From Chitinophaga niabensis (GTDB lineage: Bacteria > Bacteroidota > Bacteroidia > Chitinophagales > Chitinophagaceae), in the NCBI RefSeq assembly GCF_039545795.1, contig NZ_CP154260.1, forward strand, positions 2,237,001 through 2,301,000: a stretch of 64,000 nucleotides of DNA, in the 5' to 3' direction. A program made the translations under genes and the position numbers. Positions 9,516 through 17,107 of the stretch are shown in pieces. Position 1 is the stretch's first letter; the number at the start of each line of letters is the position of its first letter. The notes beneath the pieces are model-generated. The model was not told where the DNA came from and made no database searches. It worked only from the letters and a program-made list of their open reading frames with translations.

Positions 9516-9803
9516 TTATGGGGTTCTGTTTTCCAGGCTCCAGGCTTCGGGTTTTCCGGTGAACCAGCCTTTAATGGCCGTCCAGATGTCCGCAAACATC
9601 TCTGAATGGCGGTAAACATCCAGTGACTCTATATTTTCCCAGTGGCTGTAGGTGAAATAGACCCCGATATGGGCTTTGTCCTTCCAGAGTTCCAGGTGGG
9701 TACATCCCGGGAAATGGCGGATGTCCGCCTGGCGTTCCGCAAAAAGCTGTTCAAAAGCAGCAGTTTGCGCAGGGTCGAAGGTCAGTTTCACGATCCGGAT
9801 CAT
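9516..9803 (-). CDS. Antibiotic biosynthesis monooxygenase (ABM) domain protein
   Basis: 95 aa, the normal size for a single ABM/dimeric alpha-beta barrel domain. It starts with a beta strand (MIRIVKLTF), followed by a helix (AAFEQLFAERQADI), the typical PGC.HLELW segment and the FTYSHWENIESLDVYRHSE region. ABM-fold proteins include small cofactor-free oxygenases and haem-degrading enzymes; no substrate can be assigned here. Its ATG overlaps the stop codon of the upstream SAM hydrolase by one base (TAATG on the minus strand), which implies translational coupling in a two-gene operon. Confidence 0.8.
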   Translation of the reverse strand: MIRIVKLTFDPAQTAAFEQLFAERQADIRHFPGCTHLELWKDKAHIGVYFTYSHWENIESLDVYRHSEMFADIWTAIKGWFTGKPEAWSLENRTP

Positions 9804-10627
9804 TATTCAAAGATGATTTTCACGGTTTGGTAAAAGGACAGTTGCTGATAAGCAGCCTGTTGCAACTGATCTCTCCGGAAGCCCTGCAGGCCAAACAGCC
9901 CGGCAGCATTCCCTTTGTTCACAGCTATTTCAAGATACCCGGCGGCGTTAAAGAGCGCCAGTTTCTGTCCTTCCGGCACATCTGCATAGGTTTCACTGAC
10001 CTGGGTGATCATTTCATCCCTGCGGAAGAAGATGGCGAATTTGCGTCCCTGCTGCTGGGCAATGAATTGTTCCCGGGTGATGTTCACTACTACGTTCTCA
10101 AAGTTATCGATGTGAATGATCTGCCCTTCAATATAGTCTTCCCCGGTCAGCGGCTGGAGGTTGTTCTTCACCGTCAGTTCCGTAACCGGTGTACCTACCT
10201 GTTCCATGGATGCGCCTTTCATCATTGCAGCAATTGCCAGGGCCATCACTTTCACCATGTTCAGCGTGTGTTTGTTCTCACCCGGTACCAGGGGCAGGCG
10301 CACTACCTGTGTTGGCTTTTCCCCGGCGATCATGGTTACAATACCATTGTCCGCACAGCAGATGAACTGGTTATTGTGCCGCGCCATCAACAGGTAATCT
10401 GCTTTACGGTCGAACAGGTTATTCAGCACGAGGTGAAAGGTCTCTTCCGGAAAGTATTTAAAAGCACTGCGGCAGATGTAAGTAGCCTGCGGAAGGTTGA
10501 AAGGAGAGATGTGATGAGAGATGTCCACCACCTGAGCATCCGCGCAGTGTTGCAGCAGCAGGCCCTTAATGGCGCCTGCGAGGTAATCCTGCAAACCGAT
10601 ATCGGATGTTAGTGTGATAATGGGCAT
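9803..10627 (-). CDS. SAM hydrolase / SAM hydroxide adenosyltransferase (DUF62 family)
   Basis: 274 aa. The N-terminus (TLTSDIGLQDYLAGAIKG, then DISHHISPFN) carries the signature TsDfG..D.y.g..kG and Asp-Ile-Sh-I motifs of the DUF62/fluorinase-like fold. This family hydrolyses S-adenosylmethionine to adenosine and methionine. The C-terminal beta domain (HIDNFENVVVNI, with NAAGYLEIAVNKGNAAGLFGL near the end) is also typical; fluorinases differ by an extra loop that is not evident here. It is the first gene of a pair with the ABM protein, with a 1-nt overlap. A cytoplasmic role is expected because there is no signal peptide. Confidence 0.85.
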   Translation of the reverse strand: MPIITLTSDIGLQDYLAGAIKGLLLQHCADAQVVDISHHISPFNLPQATYICRSAFKYFPEETFHLVLNNLFDRKADYLLMARHNNQFICCADNGIVTMIAGEKPTQVVRLPLVPGENKHTLNMVKVMALAIAAMMKGASMEQVGTPVTELTVKNNLQPLTGEDYIEGQIIHIDNFENVVVNITREQFIAQQQGRKFAIFFRRDEMITQVSETYADVPEGQKLALFNAAGYLEIAVNKGNAAGLFGLQGFRRDQLQQAAYQQLSFYQTVKIIFE

Positions 10628-10722
10628 GTTATAGTTTGGGCGCTAAAACCCACAAGGGTATTGCAAATCCTGTGCAAAGAAAGTCATTTTCAATGAGAGT
10701 AAGAGAATGTGGAAATTAAAAA

Positions 10723-11541
10723 TTATTCACTTTTTAAAGGTGAGCCCGGTTCCTTTTTAAAGTGATTGAACACCAGCTTATCTGCCAGGCCGGGTAAAAG
10801 CTTACTTAGCAGTACGGTGATCTTGCCTTGTGAAGTAAGCACCAGGCTGCGTTTGCGTTTTAATATAGCCTTTAACGTATGTTGCGCAACAGTGGCTGCA
10901 CTCATCAGTTTGTCCTCATTCAAAGGTGTTTCCTGCTGAGATTGCCCACTTTTATCCAGCGCTGTATTACGGATATTGGAAGCCGTGAAGCCCGGGCAGA
11001 TCCACATCACATTAACGCCTGTATGCAAATTCTCCGTGCGCAAAGCTTCCAGGAATCCCTGCATGGCGAACTTGGAAGCGGAATAGCCGGTCCTTCCCGG
11101 TAAGCCCCTGTAGCCGGCTATGGAAGAGATGCCCACTACGGTACCCTTGTTGGCCAGGATAGACGGGAAAGCATATTTGGTGCAGTATACCATTCCCCAG
11201 AAATTAATGTCCACCAGTGTTTTGAGGACCTCCACATCCGCATCATGGAACAAAGCCCGCATACTGATGCCAGCGTTATTGATCAGCACATCTATCTTCC
11301 CGAACCGGGCCAGCGCACTTTCTATGAAGGCTTTGCAATCAGCTTCTTTGCTCACATCGGCGGGGAAGGTATGTAAAGCAGGATGGTTCAGTTCCTGCTG
11401 CAGGGCATCGAGGGTATTTTGTTTGCGGCCGCATACAGATACATTGGCGCCGGTCTGCAGGAATGCAACAGCCAGTGCTTTCCCAATACCTGATGTAGCG
11501 CCGGTGATCACAACAGTTTTATGCTGAAAGGAATTTTGCAT
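10723..11541 (-). CDS. Short-chain dehydrogenase/reductase (SDR)
   Basis: 272 aa from the chosen start at 11541. Classical SDR motifs: cofactor loop TGATSGIG, NNAG, the catalytic Ser in GISSIAG, and YSASK supplying Tyr and Lys; the C-terminus is basic and hydrophobic, as in membrane-associated SDRs. The substrate is unknown. The reading frame extends 14 codons further upstream (to 11583), but the internal Met gives the canonical SDR N-terminus (MQNSFQHKTVVITG) and lies exactly 4 nt after a perfect -7 box, which would place transcription start at the ATG. The gene stands alone, with 95 nt between its stop and the neighbouring gene. Confidence 0.85.
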   Translation of the reverse strand: MQNSFQHKTVVITGATSGIGKALAVAFLQTGANVSVCGRKQNTLDALQQELNHPALHTFPADVSKEADCKAFIESALARFGKIDVLINNAGISMRALFHDADVEVLKTLVDINFWGMVYCTKYAFPSILANKGTVVGISSIAGYRGLPGRTGYSASKFAMQGFLEALRTENLHTGVNVMWICPGFTASNIRNTALDKSGQSQQETPLNEDKLMSAATVAQHTLKAILKRKRSLVLTSQGKITVLLSKLLPGLADKLVFNHFKKEPGSPLKSE

Positions 11542-11545
11542 GGCG

Positions 11546-11553
11546 CAAAAATA
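11546..11553 (-). promoter_or_regulatory. -7 box 4 nt before the SDR start (predicted leaderless mRNA)
   Basis: The minus strand reads TATTTTTG, then GCGC-like 4 nt (CGCC), then ATG. The box matches TAnnTTTG exactly. Transcription normally begins a few bases after this element, so the mRNA would start at or near the ATG. No -33 TTG at standard spacing was found. Confidence 0.5.
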
Positions 11554-11599
11554 GACAGATTTGTTATTATATTTGCATTTCATGGATATTGCCTAACAT

Positions 11600-11652
11600 A
11601 CCCTCTCTGCCAGTCTCTAACGGCCTGCCTTACATGCAAACATGGAGAGGGT
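11600..11652. other. Inverted repeat that could fold as a structured RNA
   Basis: ACCCTCTC (11600-11607) pairs perfectly with GAGAGGGT (11645-11652). Inside are two smaller potential helices: GCC/GGC (11609-11611 with 11622-11624) and CATG-CAAA-CATG (11633-11644), which together would make a three-way junction. It lies between the divergent SDR and GNAT genes, about 50 nt before the GNAT start. It has no T-tract, so it is not a simple terminator. I do not recognise a known riboswitch class. Confidence 0.3.
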
Positions 11653-11702
11653 GACCCCTGTATTGAGTACATATAAAATTTATCATTGGCAATTATTTAA
11701 AC

Positions 11703-12221
11703 ATGCAACCTAATTCAATTATCATTCAACAGGAAACTAAAGTTGATCATAAATTCGTTTTTGAAATACATAAGCAGGCATTTAAACGGGAAGAGGAAGC
11801 CATCCTTGTAGACCGTTTGCGCACAAGCCCCATGTATGTTCCATCACTTTCACTCATCGCCATTACCGGTCAGCGCATCGCAGGTCATATACTTTTTACC
11901 GAGATTAAGATCGGTGGAAGGAATGTGAAAGCCCTGGCATTGGCGCCCGTTTCCGTATTGCCGGAGTTTCAGCAACAGGGCATCGGCGGGATGTTGATCA
12001 GGGAAGGATTGTCTAAAGCAACGGAAGCCGGTTATGGCTCCGTGATCGTTCTGGGGCATGAGCATTATTATCCGAAGTTCGGATTTGTGCCTGCATCCAA
12101 ATGGGGGATCACATCGCCTTTTGATGTACCGGATAATTTTTTTATGGGAATGGAGTTGTTCCCGGGCGCATTGGATGGTGTTTCGGGCATGGTGGAGTAT
12201 GCTCCGGAATTTATGTCTTAG
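11703..12221 (+). CDS. GNAT-family N-acetyltransferase (YhbS-like)
   Basis: 172 aa. The acetyl-CoA binding motif A is present (LAPVSVLPEFQQQGIGGMLI, with the Q-x-x-G-I-G pyrophosphate loop). It is followed by VLGHEHYYPKFGFVPA, the typical YhbS ending in which an H..YY.kFGF motif shapes the substrate site. The acceptor is unknown; relatives acetylate small molecules or proteins. The start ATG is not preceded by a ribosome binding site. The next gene begins 45 nt downstream on the same strand. Confidence 0.85.
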   Translation: MQPNSIIIQQETKVDHKFVFEIHKQAFKREEEAILVDRLRTSPMYVPSLSLIAITGQRIAGHILFTEIKIGGRNVKALALAPVSVLPEFQQQGIGGMLIREGLSKATEAGYGSVIVLGHEHYYPKFGFVPASKWGITSPFDVPDNFFMGMELFPGALDGVSGMVEYAPEFMS

Positions 12222-12265
12222 GTGTGATTTTTGCACTACGTAATACCTCACTAAAATTCAATACC

Positions 12266-12700
12266 ATGTTGCAGGATTTCGTAGTCACAAAGGCACTGGA
12301 CATTAAAGCGCCTGTTTCCAAAGTGTGGAAATTTCTCACCACTCCGGAGGGTATTAAAGAATATCTTTTTGGCACGAATGCTACCAGTGAATGGAAAGTG
12401 GGCAGCCTGATCCGTTTTACGGGAGAGTATGAAGGCAAGCCATATGAGGATAAAGGTACTATTGAAGTGTTCGATAAAGAGAAGGTATTTGAATATACTT
12501 ACTACAGCAGCTCCAGCGGTGTACCGGATCAGGCGGAGAATTATTCTTTGGTGCGCATGGAACTGGAACCAATAGAAGAAGGTACAAGACTGAAAGTAAA
12601 ACATAGCAATTTCCCTACTGAAACGGTTTATCAGAACAATGAGAAACAATGGGATCTTGTAATGGATACGATTAAGGATAAAACAGAAGAGCGCAGTTAG
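12266..12700 (+). CDS. SRPBCC / AHSA1-type START-fold protein
   Basis: 144 aa from the ATG at 12266; the frame is open from 12224, but the longer version adds only a non-conserved stretch. The sequence has the AHSA1-like layout: an amphipathic start (VTKALDIKAPVSKVWKFLTTPEGIKEYLFG), W-K-V-G beta strands (SEWKVGSLIRF), and a C-terminal long helix (NNEKQWDLVMDTIKD). These proteins bind hydrophobic ligands in a helix-grip pocket; no specific function can be given. Its last codons and stop are built into a terminator hairpin. Confidence 0.8.
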   Translation: MLQDFVVTKALDIKAPVSKVWKFLTTPEGIKEYLFGTNATSEWKVGSLIRFTGEYEGKPYEDKGTIEVFDKEKVFEYTYYSSSSGVPDQAENYSLVRMELEPIEEGTRLKVKHSNFPTETVYQNNEKQWDLVMDTIKDKTEERS

Positions 12701-12716
12701 CGCTCTTCTGTTGTTT
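12684..12716 (+). terminator. Terminator hairpin with the SRPBCC stop codon at its loop
   Basis: Perfect 11-bp stem CAGAAGAGCGC (12684-12694) with GCGCTCTTCTG (12700-12710), 5-nt loop, then TTGTTTT. The TAG stop is at 12698-12700, so the 5' arm encodes the last residues of the protein and the stop codon sits in the loop and first stem base. Confidence 0.8.
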
Positions 12717-12832
12717 TAGAATGGCCTGGATGTAATGATCATGCGGGTTATCTGTTTGAGTGTTTTATATTTTTGTGGATGAAATGATCATTTGGATCAT
12801 CTGTTTTATAATTGTTGGGATCTTTTTGGCAT

Positions 12833-15800
12833 TCATTCTATCTTTTTTGCATTATCCTCCCTATTCTTTTCCAGCCGCAATATCTCCGGGTCAACCACTG
12901 CAAGTGCCGGCTTCTCTTTTAGCAAAATGCGTGTTTGATAACCTTCATACATCACTTTACCTGCATCATCATACAAAGCAATACCTAACTTTTCCTCCGG
13001 CGCGTTACTCTTTACCCGCAGCTTCACCTCATATTCCCCGGAAGGCAGTTTTTTCATATTCGCTTCGGCTAAGCTAAAGTCGTACAGGAACTTTGTTTCC
13101 CACCAGCGATGTATCAATCGTTGTTGTGCAGGTGTGGCAACTGCATAGAAGTTATTGAGCAGATCTGCAGTGGTAGGTCTTGTTCCCGGCCAGCTATGTA
13201 CCCTCAGCAGGCTGCGTAAGGCGGTATTGATCGTATCCGTTCCCATTTCAGCCATCATAGCCTGCATCACGATGCTGCCTTTCTGATAGTGCACATAACT
13301 TTCCGTCCGGCTGTCTTTCAATGTAGTTTCCTTATTTGCCCGGGAAGAGATGTAAATGTTATGTTCGATCAGGTGATACTTTGTGAGCCAGTCCTTGCCC
13401 TGCAACTGTTCCGTCATAATAGCCTCTGAATAATTGGCCAGTGTTTCGGTAAGCACCTTGCTACCGGCTATACCTACCGGTTCCACCTGGTAAGCCCACC
13501 ATTGATGCGCTATTTCATGTGCTGTAACGGAAGTGGCATAATCCATCTTTTTCAGATCGGTGCCAAAAATGAAGTTCTCTTTAAGGAATACAATACCCGG
13601 GTAAGCTGTACCGGCTCCGGGGTAATGCGGGATTTCCACCAGCCGCAGTGTTTTATACTGGTAAGGACTAAAGATACGGCTATAGGTAGCAAGGGATTGT
13701 TGGGCGGAGGTAAGTATCACCGGAACATTTTTCTCATGGTAATAATAGATCTCAACACCATTCACTTTTTGTTGCTGGTACTTCCCGGAAGCTAGTGCGA
13801 ACATGAAAGCAATGGGCTCTTCCGTCTTATAGTGAAAATACTTCCGCCCGTTCTGTTCCCATTGTTTTTCCAGTGTACCTACGGTAAGCGCTGTTTGATC
13901 GATGGAGGTACCAATAGTGGTTTCGTAACGTACCCAGCTATAATGCAGCGTACTATCATCCGGTTCTGTATCATACTCTTTGGTTAAACCCAGGGAAGGG
14001 GCGTAACCGATGTAAGGAATGTTCTTTTCCAGTTCTATATAAGCACTGTTCTCCTGCACGGAATTCTCCGGGTTGTAAGGCGTAAAGGCAGAGGTAGAAA
14101 CGGCGAGAGAAAAGGATAACAGGATGGAGTCTCCCGGTTGCAAAGCGCGTTGTAACCTGAAGCGTTGGAATTTATAACGATCATCGTTTTCAAGTAATGT
14201 TGCGCCGGGGATGGAAATGTTGATACTGCTTACACCAGGTGTAATACCTGCGAGTATATCAGGGATAGGTACTGCAGTGTTGTTGAGCAGGTGGTAGGTA
14301 CCTTTTACCGTATACTTTTTCTCTGCAGGATATAACTCAACAGAAGTTTTAACTGAAGTGATCACCGGCTGCTGCAGGGTGGAATAGTGCATGTATTTTT
14401 CCCGGTACACATTGCCCCGGTTATCATCAGAAGATGGCGTCTGATAAAAGATGTAACCGGTAACAAGCAGCGCTGCAGCACCTGTTACATAACGCCATAC
14501 ACCAGCAGCCAGCAACGCGATGCAAACACCCAGCAGCATATACCAATGGAAAGCAGTTTTGTAATGCCCCCATCCGTTCAATGCATCATACTTCATTTTA
14601 AATGGGGATGCAAAACGCCAGAGCGGATGTTTAAGACCGAAGTTATCTCCTTCCAGCAAGAGGTACAACACAAAGGCAGATAATACCATGCCGATGTATT
14701 TGTTGGGAGCATGCCGTTGTATGACGAGGAATAATATGCCGAATATGATCATAGGCACACCACTGTAATAATAAAGGGAGAGATAGGTGAACGGCTCATA
14801 ATCTGTATATCCCACTGTGGTTTGCATAATAACAGCCGCTGCAATATTCACCGTAACCAGCACTACCACAATGGTGATCATGGTCAGGCATTTGGAGAGG
14901 AATAATACACGCTTTGGTGCGGCAGTGGCATCAATCAGGTCGTGCATACCAGCCTGCTTTTCCCGCCAGATGATCTCTGCGGCATAATAGAGCAGGAATA
15001 ATTCCAGCAGATGTGTATCACGCAATTGTGCCGCAATTTCTCCTGAAAAAGGAATGAACCGCATCCCAAACATGCCCTTCAGGATGGTCTGGTAAAACTC
15101 CATGCCCATCATAAATAACCATAGTAATACCATGATCAGGAACGGCAGGCTTTTTAGTACGCTTCTGGTGCCCAGCCGCCAGGATTCCAGCAGCACAGAC
15201 TTCTGGTTATAGGCAGATAAAATCACCGGCGCATACGGTATACCCGGCGCAGTGCCTGCTATCTGTTTCTTCACTTTGCCGGATGCAGTAAAGGAAGCAA
15301 AGGAAAACCGAAAATAAGTGATGGTGAGCAGCAGCAGGGAAACCAGCACCCAGCATATCCTGTTCGCCGTGAAATGAAAGTCCGGCACAATGCTCAGTGT
15401 ATTCATTTCATGCTCCGTCCAACCTTTTGTCTGCGCTAATAAGGGCACAAAACCAAAAGGGTCCGCCAGGGCATATAGTAGCGCATGTTCAGTGCCTGTA
15501 GGAGAGGAGCCCGCCATCAGGGGTGAATTACCTGCCAGCGAAGCCACAAAATACAGAATGTACAGTAACACGCCGCCGATATACACGGCTGCCGTACTGC
15601 GGAACAGGATAGCGATCATGAACAGGCAGGCTGCGCAGAAAAGCAGGTTAGGTATGCCTATCAGGCACAGGGCCTGGAAGTAATAGATCAGATGTACCGA
15701 TCCGCCAGGTTCCATCATGCCACCTGTGATCATACCAATAATACTGGCCAGTAAGATACAGAGTCCGGCTATGATCAACCCGGAAAAGCGCGCGGCCAGG

Positions 15801-16078
15801 TATGCCTGCTTTGTTATTCCGGTAGCATATATGATCTCCTGCATGCAGCATTCACTATCGCGCAGTACAGCACTGGCACAGAGTATGGTCATGGCGAACA
15901 ATGCGGTGATGCTTACCAGGCATAAGATGAAGTGAATTGGATAAGGGCCGTTGCTCCATACGTCCGGCCCGCCAATATTACCCTGTGTTGCCGCAAAGCC
16001 CAGCGCGGCGAAGAACAGTACCGCAAACAGGAATAACTTCTTTTTATATTGATACGTCCATTCAAATAAGATCAGCAT
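12833..16078 (-). CDS. ABC-2-type permease fused to an M1-family metallopeptidase
   Basis: 1081 aa. About residues 1-560 hold roughly a dozen hydrophobic segments in two ABC-2 permease-like halves. From about 570 onward comes an M1 aminopeptidase-like region with the zinc motif HEIAHQWW and a following Glu in LTETLANYSE. The spacing between HExxH and that Glu is 19 residues, one more than the usual 18, and a clear GAMEN exopeptidase motif is not visible (GTAYPG at the equivalent place). This fusion recurs in Bacteroidota. It overlaps the upstream ATPase gene by 7 nt, so the two form one transporter. Substrate unknown; a peptide processed as it is exported is one possibility. Confidence 0.85.
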   Translation of the reverse strand: MLILFEWTYQYKKKLFLFAVLFFAALGFAATQGNIGGPDVWSNGPYPIHFILCLVSITALFAMTILCASAVLRDSECCMQEIIYATGITKQAYLAARFSGLIIAGLCILLASIIGMITGGMMEPGGSVHLIYYFQALCLIGIPNLLFCAACLFMIAILFRSTAAVYIGGVLLYILYFVASLAGNSPLMAGSSPTGTEHALLYALADPFGFVPLLAQTKGWTEHEMNTLSIVPDFHFTANRICWVLVSLLLLTITYFRFSFASFTASGKVKKQIAGTAPGIPYAPVILSAYNQKSVLLESWRLGTRSVLKSLPFLIMVLLWLFMMGMEFYQTILKGMFGMRFIPFSGEIAAQLRDTHLLELFLLYYAAEIIWREKQAGMHDLIDATAAPKRVLFLSKCLTMITIVVVLVTVNIAAAVIMQTTVGYTDYEPFTYLSLYYYSGVPMIIFGILFLVIQRHAPNKYIGMVLSAFVLYLLLEGDNFGLKHPLWRFASPFKMKYDALNGWGHYKTAFHWYMLLGVCIALLAAGVWRYVTGAAALLVTGYIFYQTPSSDDNRGNVYREKYMHYSTLQQPVITSVKTSVELYPAEKKYTVKGTYHLLNNTAVPIPDILAGITPGVSSINISIPGATLLENDDRYKFQRFRLQRALQPGDSILLSFSLAVSTSAFTPYNPENSVQENSAYIELEKNIPYIGYAPSLGLTKEYDTEPDDSTLHYSWVRYETTIGTSIDQTALTVGTLEKQWEQNGRKYFHYKTEEPIAFMFALASGKYQQQKVNGVEIYYYHEKNVPVILTSAQQSLATYSRIFSPYQYKTLRLVEIPHYPGAGTAYPGIVFLKENFIFGTDLKKMDYATSVTAHEIAHQWWAYQVEPVGIAGSKVLTETLANYSEAIMTEQLQGKDWLTKYHLIEHNIYISSRANKETTLKDSRTESYVHYQKGSIVMQAMMAEMGTDTINTALRSLLRVHSWPGTRPTTADLLNNFYAVATPAQQRLIHRWWETKFLYDFSLAEANMKKLPSGEYEVKLRVKSNAPEEKLGIALYDDAGKVMYEGYQTRILLKEKPALAVVDPEILRLEKNREDNAKKIE

Positions 16079-16941
16079 GGGATAGGAGTTTTGGCGTAAC
16101 CATAACGTTCAGAGAAATATACATCTTCAAGAGATGCTTCGGCAGGAAAGAACCCTTCTCCCGGATCTTCCTCCGCATATACGTGCAGCAGCGTTCTGCC
16201 GGATACCATCCGTGCTGTAATAACAGGGTATGCCTTTTCATAAACAGGCAGTTCTGCTTTGGCGATGGTTTTCTTCCATACTTTGCCGGCCAGCGCCGTG
16301 ATCAGCTCTTCGGGTACACCTTCCTGTATCACTTTACCATGGCCCAGTATGGCCATACGCGGACAAAGCTCTTTTACATCTTCCACAATATGTGTGGAAA
16401 GGATCACCACTACCTGTTCACCGATATCACCCAGCAGGTTGTGAAAGCGGTTGCGTTCTTCAGGATCTAATCCCGCGGTAGGTTCATCTGCAATGATCAG
16501 CTGCGGATTGCCCAGCAAGGCCTGCGCAATACCAAAACGTTGTTTCATACCGCCTGAATAAGTGCTCACAGCTTTACGCCTTACGGCGTATAAATTGGTC
16601 AGTTCCAGCAGAGATAGGATCTGTGCCCTGCGTTCCCCTTTGTTGTGCATACCTTTCAGGATGGCAATATGCTGCAATAGGTCATATGCAGATATGCCGG
16701 GGTAAACCCCGAATTCCTGCGGCAGAAAACCCAGTTGTTTTTTATCAACGGCGCTGCCGTTAAAGGTAACGGTGCCGCTGTCCGGCAATTGGAGGGTGGC
16801 AATTGTACGCATGAGCGTGCTCTTTCCCGCACCATTGGGCCCCAGCAGGCCAAACATGCCCTTTGGGATGCTGAGGGTGATGTTGTCCATCGCTTTCACC
16901 CCGTTGGAATAGATCTTGGTCAGGTGTTGTATCTCCAGCAT
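16072..16941 (-). CDS. ABC transporter ATP-binding protein
   Basis: 289 aa. Walker A GPNGAGKST, Q-loop LPQEFGVYP, signature YSGGMKQR, Walker B LIIADEPTAGLDP and the switch His in LSTHIVED are all present and intact. About 60 C-terminal residues follow the nucleotide-binding domain. It is the first gene of a two-gene operon with the permease-M1 fusion (7-nt overlap). The gene diverges from the LytS/LytTR pair across a 166-bp intergenic region, which suggests the two-component system may also control it. Confidence 0.9.
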   Translation of the reverse strand: MLEIQHLTKIYSNGVKAMDNITLSIPKGMFGLLGPNGAGKSTLMRTIATLQLPDSGTVTFNGSAVDKKQLGFLPQEFGVYPGISAYDLLQHIAILKGMHNKGERRAQILSLLELTNLYAVRRKAVSTYSGGMKQRFGIAQALLGNPQLIIADEPTAGLDPEERNRFHNLLGDIGEQVVVILSTHIVEDVKELCPRMAILGHGKVIQEGVPEELITALAGKVWKKTIAKAELPVYEKAYPVITARMVSGRTLLHVYAEEDPGEGFFPAEASLEDVYFSERYGYAKTPIPC

Positions 16942-17016
16942 TTTTTTAATAGCAAGCTACAGGCGTATTGCTCCACCGGAAAGTAAAAATGATCAAGGTA
17001 GTAATGGGGACGATGA

Positions 17017-17046
17017 AACGTTCATCCGGAAAAATGTTCCCTTCAT
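17017..17046 (+). promoter_or_regulatory. Tandem LytTR-type boxes upstream of the sensor kinase
   Basis: AACGTTCAT (17017-17025) matches the LytTR-family consensus [TA][AC][CA]GTTN[AG][TG] at every position. TCCCTTCAT (17038-17046) matches at 8 of 9. They are direct repeats with a 21-bp period (two helical turns), the arrangement known for LytTR regulators. The second box ends 25 nt before a perfect -7 box. Autoregulation by the LytTR protein encoded at 18519-19223 is inferred. Confidence 0.55.
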
Positions 17047-17071
17047 CTCCGGCAGGGTCACCTTTGGCATT

Positions 17072-17079
17072 TATTTTTG
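17072..17079 (+). promoter_or_regulatory. -7 box for the LytS/LytTR operon
   Basis: TATTTTTG, an exact match to TAnnTTTG, 28 nt before the ATG at 17108. No well-placed -33 TTG is seen, which is consistent with a promoter that needs an activator. Confidence 0.5.
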
Positions 17080-17107
17080 CTCAACCCATCCGCAGGGTTT
17101 ATTTTCA

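Noticed and set aside
9827..10612. 261-codon plus-strand frame opposite the SAM hydrolase gene
   Set aside because: It is the complement of a well-conserved DUF62 gene and shows no motifs of its own.
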